This document shows positions 22,814-31,872 of a stretch of DNA of 64,000 nucleotides, one piece after another. The stretch is from the NCBI GenBank assembly GCA_028281765.1, contig JANQJF010000022.1, forward strand, positions 1 to 64,000. Reading direction: 5' to 3'. This DNA is from Planctomycetota bacterium (GTDB lineage Bacteria > Planctomycetota > UBA1135 > UBA2386). The notes under the pieces are model-generated. The model had not been told where the DNA came from, ran no database searches, and saw nothing but the letters and a program-made list of their open reading frames with translations. The first letter of the stretch is position 1. Each line of letters begins with the position of its first letter. The position numbers and the translations under genes were made by a program.

Positions 22814-24511
22814 CTACCCGCCGACGATCATCTCGAGCGAGTCGCTCAGCGTCAGGGTCAGCGAGTACGGCGCGCCCGGATCCAGAGTCGCCCACTGGAA
22901 CTCGAACGTGAACCCGATCGTGCCGGGGTCGTTCGTGAGCGCGAGCGGGAACGACGCCATCCCGTTCGCGTCCGTCGGGGCGTTCACGGTCGTGAACGGG
23001 TTGCAGTAGAGCGTGCAGCTCCCGAGTCCGATCAAGCCGAGCGGGATGGTCGTGAAGTCGCCGATGAACAGCACGTTCGTCGCCGACAGCGGCGCGGCGC
23101 CGCGGAGCGTGACTTCGGCGGTCTCGCCGATGCGCGGCTTGCCGCCGAAGCCGATGCGCGGCAGTCCCGAACCGCCGATGCACGACGTGCCGCGGATCGT
23201 GAACATGCCGGGGTCGCCGGTGTAGCCGGCGTCGACGACGAAGACACGGCCGATGTCGGCAGGGGGCGGAGACACCTCGTCGAGTCGCGCACCGATCGCG
23301 AACTCGGAGATCGTATCGCCGTTGATGTCGCCGACCGCGCTGACCGACCAGCCGAGGCGGTCGTTGGGGTTGTTGCCGTTGTAGGTGACGAGGACGCTGC
23401 CGTCGAAGCCGGAGAAGACGCGGACAGTGCCTGCGTCGCTGCCGAACGAGTCTTCGGCGAACGCCGCGACGACGAGATCGGGCACGCCGTCCGCGTCGAC
23501 GTCCCCCGCACCGCTGACCGCGTTGCCGAGCTGGTCGTCGGCCGACGCGCCGTCGAACGTGTGGAGAATCGCGCCGGTTGCGCCGCTGTGCACGCGCGCC
23601 GAGCCGGAGTTCATGCCGTTGTTGTCGTCTTCGAGCGCGCCGATGATCACGTCGTCGAAGCCGTCGCAGTCGACGTCGCCGCAGTCGCTGACGGAGTAGC
23701 CGAAACGATCGCCCGCCGAGTCTCCGTCGAAGGTGTGCAGGATCGCGCCCGTCGCGCCCGAGAACACGCGAGCCGCACCGGCGTCGAGTCCGGTGTTGTC
23801 GTCGCGGTGGATTCCGACGATCACGTCGGCAAAGCCGTCGCCGTCGATGTCGCCCGCGCCCGAAACCGCGCGGCCGAAGTTGTCTCCGGAAGAATCGCCC
23901 TCGAACGCATGGAGCACGGTGCCGTCGAGACCCGAGAAAACCGTCGCTTCGCCGGAGTCCGGCCCGGGGCCGTCGTGCAGCCACGCGCCGATGATCACGT
24001 CATCGTAGCCGTCGCCGTTCACGTCGCCGACGCCGGCGACGCTCAGACCGAACTGATCGTTCGCGGCCGTGCCGTCGAACGTGTGCAACGTCGAACCGTC
24101 GAAGCCGGAGAACACGAACGCGCGTCCGGAGCTCGGGCCGTTCGGGTCGTCGAACGGTGCGCCGACGATCACGTCCGCGTGGCCGTCCCCATTGACGTCC
24201 CCCGCCCCGTCGACCGAGTAGCCGAAGAAGTCGAGCGACGTGTTGCCGTCGAACGAGTAGAGCACCGCGCCGGTCGCGCCCGAGTAGACGCGTGCGAGAC
24301 CGAACAGCGAGGGATGCCCGTTCTGCGCCGTCGCGCCGGCGATGATGTCCGGCACGCCATCGGCGTCGACGTCACCGGCGCCCGCGACCGAGGTGCCGAG
24401 GCGGTCGCCTTGGCTGTCCCCGTCGAACGTGTGGACGACGGTCTGGGCCTGGAGTGAGGAGAGCAGTGCTGCAGCGAGGCAGCCCGCCGCCAGGATTCGA
24501 GGGAGGGTCAC
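22814..24511 (-). CDS. Secreted FG-GAP repeat protein (seven repeats)
   Basis: 565 residues starting with GTG. The signal peptide is LAAGCLAAALLSSLQAQ. Residues about 24-450 are seven FG-GAP/integrin-alpha-like propeller repeats of roughly 60-65 residues, each with LHTFDG....D.FG.SV.GAGDVNGDG..DVIVGA; the D.NGDG.xD loop binds calcium in this family. Seven repeats would close one beta-propeller. The C-terminal 115 residues form the same type of beta module seen in the large secreted protein and others here (IGETAEVTLRGAAPLSATNV, LGLIGLGSCTLYCNP). Exported adhesin-like or matrix protein. It is close after the MerR gene but oriented so that the FG-GAP gene ends 67 bases before the MerR start. 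Confidence 0.85.
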   Translation of the reverse strand: MTLPRILAAGCLAAALLSSLQAQTVVHTFDGDSQGDRLGTSVAGAGDVDADGVPDIIAGATAQNGHPSLFGLARVYSGATGAVLYSFDGNTSLDFFGYSVDGAGDVNGDGHADVIVGAPFDDPNGPSSGRAFVFSGFDGSTLHTFDGTAANDQFGLSVAGVGDVNGDGYDDVIIGAWLHDGPGPDSGEATVFSGLDGTVLHAFEGDSSGDNFGRAVSGAGDIDGDGFADVIVGIHRDDNTGLDAGAARVFSGATGAILHTFDGDSAGDRFGYSVSDCGDVDCDGFDDVIIGALEDDNNGMNSGSARVHSGATGAILHTFDGASADDQLGNAVSGAGDVDADGVPDLVVAAFAEDSFGSDAGTVRVFSGFDGSVLVTYNGNNPNDRLGWSVSAVGDINGDTISEFAIGARLDEVSPPPADIGRVFVVDAGYTGDPGMFTIRGTSCIGGSGLPRIGFGGKPRIGETAEVTLRGAAPLSATNVLFIGDFTTIPLGLIGLGSCTLYCNPFTTVNAPTDANGMASFPLALTNDPGTIGFTFEFQWATLDPGAPYSLTLTLSDSLEMIVGG

Positions 24512-24706
24512 GGCTGGAGGTGCGAAGGCGAGGTGGAGGGCAGGGCGTGGGGCCCGAGATTGTATTCGATCCGCGGTGGACCGACATGGCCCCCTACAAG
24601 CGCCCTTGGTGTCGAGAGTTCCGGGCTTCGGCTCGGCGGCCGACTCTTGCAGTCATCCGCGCGGGGACCGCGCGCCGATGAATCCTGGTAGTCCCCGGGA
24701 TCGACC

Positions 24707-24712
24707 TATACT
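24707..24712 (+). promoter_or_regulatory. Candidate -10 element of the glycosyltransferase operon
   Basis: TATACT lies 47 bases upstream of the first glycosyltransferase start (24759), a good -10 match in a GC-rich region. The -35 position (CCTGGT, 17 bases upstream) is poor, so this may depend on an activator or another sigma factor. Confidence 0.3.
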
Positions 24713-24758
24713 CGTTCGCGGGCCCCTGTTACGTTCGCTCCGGGCTCCTGAGCACACC

Positions 24759-25961
24759 ATGAGAATCGCAATCCTCTCCTACGAGTATCCGCCGGAGACC
24801 GGCTTCGGCGGCATCGGCACCTACTCCTTCTACCAAGCGCGCGCGATGGCCAAGCTCGGCCACGAGGTGTTCGTCATCGCGGGTTCGACCGACGAGCGTC
24901 ACAGCGAGACGGAGCGGGATGGCGTGCGCATTCTGCGCACCAAGCTCGACGGTTGGCAGAACCGCATGCTCGAGCGCGGTCGCCGCAATCGCTGCTGGTG
25001 GGGCGTCAACCGGATCGAGGGTGCCTACAATGCGTACCACACGCTCGTGAAGCTGCTCGACAAGCAGAAGATCGACTTCATGGAGTTTCCGGAGTGCGGC
25101 GCGGACGGCATGCTCGCGACAACGCTGCTCGACATCCCGTCGGCGGTGAAGTTCCACAGCCCGGCGCGTCTGATCATGCAGATCTACGACACGCCGAAGA
25201 TGGACCGCGAGCTCACGGCATTCGTCGAACAGATCGCGATCAACCAGGCGACGGTGCGCACGTCGTGCAGCCAGTTCTTGGCGGACGAGGTGGCGAACAA
25301 GATGGCGGTGAAGCAGCCGATCCACGTTATCCCGAACGGCATCGACATCGAGCTGTTCGACAAGGACGACGGCATCGACGTGCACGAGCGCTTCGGCATC
25401 CCGCGCGATGGGATCACCGTCTTCTTCGCGAACCGCATGGAAGAGCGCAAAGGCATCCACCTCGTGCGCGACATGTGCTTCCACGTGATGAAGAAGTACT
25501 CGAACGTGAACTTCGTGTTCGCCGGCAAGGACCTGTTCGGGTTCATGGAGCGCGAGATCCAGCCGTTCATCGAAGAGAACGAGTTGCAGGATCGGTTCCG
25601 CTATCTCGGCCAGCTCGATCTGCCGTCGGTGCGCGCCGTGCTGAAGAAGTCCGACATCTTCCTGATCCCGAGTCTCTGGGAGAACTGCCCCTACTCGTGC
25701 ATCGAGGCGATGACCGCGTCGCGGGCGATCGTGTCGTCCGACTGCGGCGGCATGCCGGAGCTGATCCAAGACGGCGTCAACGGGCTCCTTGCGGAGAACG
25801 ACAACGCGCAGGCGTTCATCACGGCGCTCGAGCGGGTCATCGAAGACGAGGCACTCCGCGAGCGGCTCGGCAGCGCCGCGCGCCAGACCGTGGAGAATCG
25901 GCTGACCGACGTCGGAATCGCGCAGAAAGCGCTCGACGTCTATCAAGGCCACGTCTCCTGA
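24759..25961 (+). CDS. GT4-family glycosyltransferase
   Basis: 400 residues, GT-B fold. The start MRIAILSYEYPPETGFGGIG is a textbook GT4 N-terminus (YPPE..GGIG). The donor-binding half has VIPNGIDIELF (about residue 190), FFANRMEERKGIHL (about 225), FVFAGKDLFG, and the EX7E-type motif PSLWENCPYSCIEAMTASRA, with Glu residues contacting the nucleotide sugar. It transfers a sugar from a nucleotide donor to a growing surface glycan; substrate not predictable. First gene of a probable operon with the three genes that follow (53-base gap to the next). The start is chosen by alignment to the family. Confidence 0.9.
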   Translation: MRIAILSYEYPPETGFGGIGTYSFYQARAMAKLGHEVFVIAGSTDERHSETERDGVRILRTKLDGWQNRMLERGRRNRCWWGVNRIEGAYNAYHTLVKLLDKQKIDFMEFPECGADGMLATTLLDIPSAVKFHSPARLIMQIYDTPKMDRELTAFVEQIAINQATVRTSCSQFLADEVANKMAVKQPIHVIPNGIDIELFDKDDGIDVHERFGIPRDGITVFFANRMEERKGIHLVRDMCFHVMKKYSNVNFVFAGKDLFGFMEREIQPFIEENELQDRFRYLGQLDLPSVRAVLKKSDIFLIPSLWENCPYSCIEAMTASRAIVSSDCGGMPELIQDGVNGLLAENDNAQAFITALERVIEDEALRERLGSAARQTVENRLTDVGIAQKALDVYQGHVS

Positions 25962-26014
25962 TCCCGTAGCATGTTCCGGGATGGCAGAGACCCGTCGAAG
26001 GTGGTGATCCGGCC

Positions 26015-29000
26015 GTGAGTGATCACGCGCACCTCGAGAACGGCGACGATACGGCGCCGGCCTGCCTCGTCGTGCGATTGCCGGACGAGCCCGAGGACGG
26101 TTGGCTCGGCGCGGTGCACCCGCTGCTCGAGGGTGCCGAGGCGATCGTCGTCGAAGCGTCGGATCCCTTCTCCTCGAACTCCCTCGACTCGCTGCTCGAG
26201 GCATACGGGCAGCTCGATCCGCAGCCGTCCATCGCGTTTCGACTCGCGGCGCTGCCGTCGATGGCCGCGGCGCGCCAGGCGCTCGGTGAGATCCGGCCGC
26301 GGCGCGTCGATGTGCATTGGTCCGAGGATCTCGCGACCGTGTTGCCGATGGCCGCCAAGCTGGTCGGCGACGACGGCGTGTTCGGCGTGCGCGTGCCGTT
26401 CGGCGCGGAGACCTGGTTTCGCATCCCCGAGATCGCGCGCATTGCCTCGGAGCACGGCGCCGAACTCGAGCTGTATCCCGCGCAAGACGGCGCGCTGATC
26501 GGACTGCCGCTCGCCGAGCAGCTGTTCGTCGTGGGGCATCTCGCCGACTCCTGGGATCAGCTGCAGGGGGACGATCGCCCGGCAGCGGTCGGGGAGCGAG
26601 CGTTCGAAGATCTCCTCGCCGACGTGCGACAGGTGGTGCGCGACTACGCGCGCGAAGGCGTGTACGCGGCGGCGACCAAGACGCTGCGCGGTGGCGGCAC
26701 GCGGTTGAGTTGGCCGGAGCTCGACGCGGACTGCTGGACCGACCCCGAGCGAGCGGCGTCGTTCGTGTCCCGCGTGCTCGCGCTTCGGGCGTCCCCGTCG
26801 TTGATCGCGTGGATTCGCCCCCAGCTGCAGAAGGCGAGTTTCCAGGACCGCGTCGCCGGAAGTCCGTGGCTGCGATTCGTGCTGCAGGGCCTCGCCGTCG
26901 ACGGCCGCCTCGCTCCGGCCGCGCTCTGCTTGCGTGCCCTGTATCAGGATCCCGAAGGCCGCGAGGCATTGCTCGAGCAGGATGTCGAGACCGCGCGACA
27001 GGCGGGCATCGAGAGTTGGATCGAGCACTTCCGTGACGCTCTCGGCCTGACGCGTCTCGGAACGCGACGCGCGCCCTTCGCGATCAAGGGGCCGCGCGCG
27101 CCCGACGATCGAGCCGAGCCCGACGTCACCGTGCTCGTGCCGAGCTACCGCCACGAGGGCTACATCGTCGACACGATGCGCTCGGTCCTCGCGCAGACGT
27201 ACCCGCACTTCAAGCTGGTCGTCGTCGACGACTCGTCCCCGGACGAGACCGTCGCGCGCGCGAAGACCGTCGACGACCCGCGCGTCGAGGTGCGGGTCAA
27301 CGAAGGCAACCTCGGGCTCGGCAACAGCGTGCTGCGCGCGCTCGAGCAGTGCGACACGCCGTTCGTCGCCCTGCTCAATTCCGATGACCTGTTCCATCCG
27401 AAGCGTCTCGAAGCCTGCCGGTCCGCCTTGCTCGGCGCGCCGGACGCGCAGGTCGTCGCGACCGACCTGTTCGTGATCGACAGCGACGGTGGCCAGCTCA
27501 CCCACCGCAACGCGAGCCGCATCCGCGACGGAATCGAGGCGTTCGACTGGGTCTCCTGGTTCGCCGGAGCGCGGCCGAAGCGCATCGAGCCCGAGCACCT
27601 GTTCGGCGACCTGCTGACCGGCAACTTCCTCGCGACGAGCACGAACCTGTTCTGCCGGACGGAGTTCTTGCTAGAGCAGCGCGACGCGCTCAGCCGGCTC
27701 AAGTACTGCCTCGACTGGCAGGTGTTCTTGGAGGCGGCTCGCACGGAGTCGTTGCTGTACCTGCCGGAGCGGCTCGCCGCGTATCGCCTGCACGCGGACA
27801 ACACGGTGTGGTTCCGCGAGGGCCGGCGCTGGTCGTACTTCCTCGAAGTGAACCGCGTCGTGTCCTCGACGCTCACCCGGTTCTGCGAGGATCGCGAGCA
27901 GAGCGACGCGGCGACGATGCGAACCCTCGAGCACGTCGCCGAGCGCCTCGCCGCGAACACTGAAGTCGACGGACTCGGGCTCTACCTCAATCAGCTGCTC
28001 GGTGGCGCGCAGCTCGAACAGCTGAGCGAGTCCGACGACGTCGCGCGCGACTACGTCGAAGGTCTCAACAGCCGCTCCGAGCTCCTGACACGCGCGGCGT
28101 ATGCGCTGCGTGAGCAGCGGGAGAGTGACAGCCTGTTCGACGACCTGCACCGCTTGCCGACGCTGCAGGTGCACCACTTGCTCGGCGAGCTGCGCCTCGA
28201 GGAGCTGCGTTCCCTGCGCAGCCGCGCGAAGTGGCTCGACGATCGACTCCAAGAGCTCTACCGCGAGAGCGGCGACATGAAGTGGCGCTGGGATGAGCGC
28301 CAGAATCGACTCTCGACCGAGCTCGATCGCGTGTCCGAGCTGCTGACCAAGCTCGCGATCGGTCTCGCCGCCGTCGACGAGGACGACGAGGTCGCCGAGC
28401 TCCAGCCCGCGTCGAGTGCGCAGGAATTGGAGAAGCGCGTCGTCGAGGAGCTCGATCGACTGTTCAAACTCGAGTGGCGCCTCAACCGGCAGCTCGACTT
28501 CCGCGCACATCTCGAGAAGGAGCGCGTGCGCCTGCAGACCGAGGTCGAAGACGCGTGGGACAAATATTCGCAGCTCGACCAACAGCTGCACGCCGCGCGC
28601 GACGAGATTCGGGACTTGCTCGAGAAGTCCGAGCAGCAGTTCGCCGAACTGGAGGCGACGCGCGGCACCGTGACGACTCTCGAATCCGAGCGGGATGCTC
28701 TGACGCAAGAACGCGACGAGCTGATCGCCGAGCGTGACGGCCTGATCTCGCACCGCGAACGGCTCCGTGGCCAGCGCGCGCAGCTGCGCGCCGAACTCTC
28801 GGAAACCACGAACGCGCTCGCGGCGACGCGGGTCTCGTGGCGCGAGGAGGTCGCGGCGATCTACCGGTCGCGAGAGTGGCGGACCGGTCGCTTCCTGTGG
28901 CACAAGCTCCCGTTCGTGCGCAAGCTGACGCGCTTCTCCGGGCGCATGAAGCGCCGCATCGTCGACTGGCGGGAGCGCATCGCGTTGCGGCTGCGGAGGA

Positions 29001-30286
29001 AACGCCAGGGCGCAGGTCCGTCGATCGTGGCCGGCGCCACGTCGCAGTTCCCGGTCTACTCGCACACGTTCGTCTATCAGGAGCTCATGAGCTTCCGGAA
29101 CGACATGGACGCGAACGTGCAGCTGCTCTATCGCCAGGATGGCGACCTGGGCGTGTTGGCCGACGCGTTCCAGTACCTCGCGGACAACCGCGTGCACGTG
29201 ACTGCGACTCGCGAAATCTCGCAGCGCGACCTCGCCCACTACCAGAAGGTGCAGCCGGACCGCCTCGAGACGCTATTCGCGGCCCTCGAACAGGCGTCCG
29301 GAATGGCGCGCACCGAGCTCGAATCGTCCGACGAGCTGCTGTCCGCGTTCACGTTTACGCGACGAATCGAGCTGCTCGCGCCGGACTACCTCCACTCGTA
29401 TTTCTTCTACGACCAATCGCTGAACGCGCTGGTCGCTGGGTGGTTGCTCGGACTGCCGCGGGGCGTCTCGGCGTACGCGGATCACGTCCTCGACGACTGG
29501 CCGCTCAAGGTCGTCCGGCTCCACCTCGAAACGGCCGACATCGTCGTCGCGACCTCGCAGCGCATTCGCGACGAGCTGTGCGCGATCGGTGGCGAGGCGA
29601 TCGTCGGCAAGGTCATCGTCAAGCCGAACGGCGTCGACGGATCGCGCTTCCCGTTCGGGGAACGTCCGCCTATCGAAGGTTCGCTCGAGCTGATCTCGGT
29701 CTCGCGCCTGGAGCCCAAGAAGGGCCTGCTCGAACTCGTGAGCTGCATCGCGCTCCTCCGCGACCGCGGTCATCGCGTGCGTGTGCACGTCATCGGAAAC
29801 GTGGACCCCGAGACCCCGCAGAATCTCGCGTATCGCGAGGCCTTCGAGAACTCGATCGAAGAGCGCGACCTCGTCGACGCGATCGTCCTCCACGGTTACA
29901 AGTCGCAGGAGGACCTGCGACCGCTCCTCGCGACGTCACATGCGTTCATCGCGCCCTACGTCGAGACCGAAGGGGGCGACAAGGACGGGATCCCGACCGC
30001 CGTGCTCGAAGCGATGAGCGCCGGGCTGCCGATCCTCGCGAGCGACGCCGGGTCGCTGACCGAGGTCATCGACGACGGCGTCGAGGGCTTCGTCGTGCCG
30101 CAGAAGGACGCGGTCGCGATGGCGGCCGCCGTCGAGAAGGTGCTCGAAGGCGCCGATATTTGGGAGTTGGGACGCAATGCCCGCGCGCGGTTCGACCGCG
30201 AGTTCGACGCGGGCGTCACCGACGCCAGGCTGCACGCGCGATTGCGCGAAGTGCTCGCGGCGCGACAGGAAGCCGACGCCGGATGA
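26015..30286 (+). CDS. Giant bifunctional glycosyltransferase: N-terminal barrel-like region, GT2, coiled coil, GT4
   Basis: 1,423 residues from GTG 26015. Residues 1-360 are not recognised; about 15-190 alternate strand and helix in a way that could be a cysteine-less TIM barrel. About 369-600 is a GT2 (GT-A fold) domain: PDVTVLVPSYRHEGYIVDTM, VVVDDSSPDET and LLNSDDLFHPKR with the metal-binding acidic motif, then CLDWQVFLEAA. About 750-940 is strongly helical and rich in Glu, Arg, Gln and Leu, a long coiled coil. About 1000-1423 is a GT4 domain: PNGVDGSRFPF, SVSRLEPKKGLLELV and IPTAVLEAMSAGLPILASDA. One polypeptide could therefore add two sugars, with the coiled coil setting distance or chain length. 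It overlaps the next gene by ATGA. Confidence 0.85.
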   Translation: MSDHAHLENGDDTAPACLVVRLPDEPEDGWLGAVHPLLEGAEAIVVEASDPFSSNSLDSLLEAYGQLDPQPSIAFRLAALPSMAAARQALGEIRPRRVDVHWSEDLATVLPMAAKLVGDDGVFGVRVPFGAETWFRIPEIARIASEHGAELELYPAQDGALIGLPLAEQLFVVGHLADSWDQLQGDDRPAAVGERAFEDLLADVRQVVRDYAREGVYAAATKTLRGGGTRLSWPELDADCWTDPERAASFVSRVLALRASPSLIAWIRPQLQKASFQDRVAGSPWLRFVLQGLAVDGRLAPAALCLRALYQDPEGREALLEQDVETARQAGIESWIEHFRDALGLTRLGTRRAPFAIKGPRAPDDRAEPDVTVLVPSYRHEGYIVDTMRSVLAQTYPHFKLVVVDDSSPDETVARAKTVDDPRVEVRVNEGNLGLGNSVLRALEQCDTPFVALLNSDDLFHPKRLEACRSALLGAPDAQVVATDLFVIDSDGGQLTHRNASRIRDGIEAFDWVSWFAGARPKRIEPEHLFGDLLTGNFLATSTNLFCRTEFLLEQRDALSRLKYCLDWQVFLEAARTESLLYLPERLAAYRLHADNTVWFREGRRWSYFLEVNRVVSSTLTRFCEDREQSDAATMRTLEHVAERLAANTEVDGLGLYLNQLLGGAQLEQLSESDDVARDYVEGLNSRSELLTRAAYALREQRESDSLFDDLHRLPTLQVHHLLGELRLEELRSLRSRAKWLDDRLQELYRESGDMKWRWDERQNRLSTELDRVSELLTKLAIGLAAVDEDDEVAELQPASSAQELEKRVVEELDRLFKLEWRLNRQLDFRAHLEKERVRLQTEVEDAWDKYSQLDQQLHAARDEIRDLLEKSEQQFAELEATRGTVTTLESERDALTQERDELIAERDGLISHRERLRGQRAQLRAELSETTNALAATRVSWREEVAAIYRSREWRTGRFLWHKLPFVRKLTRFSGRMKRRIVDWRERIALRLRRKRQGAGPSIVAGATSQFPVYSHTFVYQELMSFRNDMDANVQLLYRQDGDLGVLADAFQYLADNRVHVTATREISQRDLAHYQKVQPDRLETLFAALEQASGMARTELESSDELLSAFTFTRRIELLAPDYLHSYFFYDQSLNALVAGWLLGLPRGVSAYADHVLDDWPLKVVRLHLETADIVVATSQRIRDELCAIGGEAIVGKVIVKPNGVDGSRFPFGERPPIEGSLELISVSRLEPKKGLLELVSCIALLRDRGHRVRVHVIGNVDPETPQNLAYREAFENSIEERDLVDAIVLHGYKSQEDLRPLLATSHAFIAPYVETEGGDKDGIPTAVLEAMSAGLPILASDAGSLTEVIDDGVEGFVVPQKDAVAMAAAVEKVLEGADIWELGRNARARFDREFDAGVTDARLHARLREVLAARQEADAG

Positions 30287-31872
30287 TCGGACTGCTGCGG
30301 ACCGGCGCCCCGCACGAGATCGACGCGCTCCTGAAGTACGCCCAGGAGCACTTCGGATCCGCGGTGCGGCTCGTGGACGCGGACGGTATCGCGTCCTGCG
30401 ACCGCGCGCTGATCCCGTGGATCCGTGCGCCGCATTCGCTCGCGCCGCTCGCCGGCGCGTGGCGGAGTCGGCGCCGGCGGCCCGTCTGGATCGACCTCGA
30501 TGGCGCACACGGTCGCTGCGGCCTCGGGTTCTTCGCGTGGCACGCGATGCGGACCGCGGTGTTCCTCGCGCTCGACAGCGTGGCCCGCGTGCTCGCCTGG
30601 CTGCTCGCAAAGCTGCCGAGTCGCGTCCACGGGGCGCCCCACCACGACGGCCCGGTGTGCATCGTGCTGCCCGTGGTGCCCGACCTCTCGCACACGTTCA
30701 TCTACCGGGAGGCCGTCCGGATGGCGTCCCAGGATCCGAAGGCGAAGATCGTGGTTCTCGAGCGCGGACTGACGACTGCGCCGGATCACTTCGAGTCGCG
30801 GCAGGTCTGTGAGCGCGCGACGTTCGTGCCCCGCCACGGCATCGTCCGGCGCTACGCGCAGATCTTCGGATGGATGCTGCGTCGGCCGCTGGGCACCGCG
30901 GAGCTGCTGCGGCGCTACGCCCGCGACGCGGGCGGGATCGGCGGGCTGTTCGGCAAGCTGCCGCTGCGCGAGCCGCGCCACCCGGGCAACGCATTCGCCG
31001 TCGCATCCGTGCTCGGCGCTCTCCCACCGGGACCGATTCACGTCTACGGTTCGACCTACTCGGCGAACGTGATCATGGGCGCGAGCACGCTGCTTCGTCG
31101 CCGTTACAGCATCACCTCCTACGTCGACTTCGACTTCGACTACGCCCATCGGATGCTCGACGACAAGTTCGCGACGAGTCGCTTCTTCCGGGTGTGCACG
31201 TCGTTCTGTCGGGGGCGCATGAAGGAGCTCGTCGACGGTGCGGATGATTCTCGCCTGCCGGTGATCCTCTTCGGTCTCGACCTGGACCGCTGGAGCGCGA
31301 CCCCCGAACCCGCGCGTCGCGGCGTGCTCTTCTCGGCGAGTCGCCTCGTGCCCAAGAAGGGGCTCCACCACGTGCCGCCAGCGCTCGTGCGGTTGCGCGA
31401 CGCGGGAGTCCCCGTCGAGTGGCGGGTGGCGGGCGACGGACCGGAGCGCAAGCGGCTCCACGATCTCGTGCGCCAGCACGGGGTCGAGGACCTCGTCGCG
31501 TTTCTCGGCGCGCGCAGCACCGACGAGATCCGCGAGGAGCTGCGCCACACGGACCTCGCGGTGTTGCCCTGCGTCGTCGCGCCGGACGGCGAACGCGACG
31601 GCATCCCGATCTTCCTGAACGAGGCGATGGCGCTCGGCGTACCCGTGCTGACGACGCCGGTCTCGGGCATTCCGGAGCTGATTCGCGACGGGGACACGGG
31701 CTTCTTGGTCGAGCCCGACTCCCCGCACGCACTCGCCGATCGAATTCGCGAGGTGCTCGCCGACGACGAAGCGCGCTCGGCCGTCGCGGAGCGCGGGCGC
31801 GCGGCCGTGCACGATCGACTCGACATCGAGGAGTGCGCGCGCGAGCTCCTGGACTTGGTGAAGCGCTCATGA
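30283..31872 (+). CDS. GT4-family glycosyltransferase
   Basis: 529 residues. The start overlaps the previous stop in ATGA, so the two genes are translationally coupled. Residues 1-115 are a poorly conserved region ending with a hydrophobic segment (AMRTAVFLALDSVARVLAWL). The GT-B fold begins at about 120 (GPVCIVLPVVPDLSHTFIYR), the same type of acceptor-side opening (SHTFIY/VYxE) as in the C-terminal half of the upstream giant protein, suggesting paralogy. The donor-side motifs are ASRLVPKKGLHHV (about 350), WRVAGDGPERKRL and GIPIFLNEAMALGVPVLTTP. Presumably another sugar transferase of the same polysaccharide pathway. Confidence 0.9.
   Translation: MIGLLRTGAPHEIDALLKYAQEHFGSAVRLVDADGIASCDRALIPWIRAPHSLAPLAGAWRSRRRRPVWIDLDGAHGRCGLGFFAWHAMRTAVFLALDSVARVLAWLLAKLPSRVHGAPHHDGPVCIVLPVVPDLSHTFIYREAVRMASQDPKAKIVVLERGLTTAPDHFESRQVCERATFVPRHGIVRRYAQIFGWMLRRPLGTAELLRRYARDAGGIGGLFGKLPLREPRHPGNAFAVASVLGALPPGPIHVYGSTYSANVIMGASTLLRRRYSITSYVDFDFDYAHRMLDDKFATSRFFRVCTSFCRGRMKELVDGADDSRLPVILFGLDLDRWSATPEPARRGVLFSASRLVPKKGLHHVPPALVRLRDAGVPVEWRVAGDGPERKRLHDLVRQHGVEDLVAFLGARSTDEIREELRHTDLAVLPCVVAPDGERDGIPIFLNEAMALGVPVLTTPVSGIPELIRDGDTGFLVEPDSPHALADRIREVLADDEARSAVAERGRAAVHDRLDIEECARELLDLVKRS

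Noticed and set aside
22745-24457. 570-residue plus-strand open frame opposite the FG-GAP gene
   Set aside because: It mirrors the third-codon pattern of the real gene; the translation is repetitive Arg/Val/Asp/Ala without a family signature or ribosome binding site.
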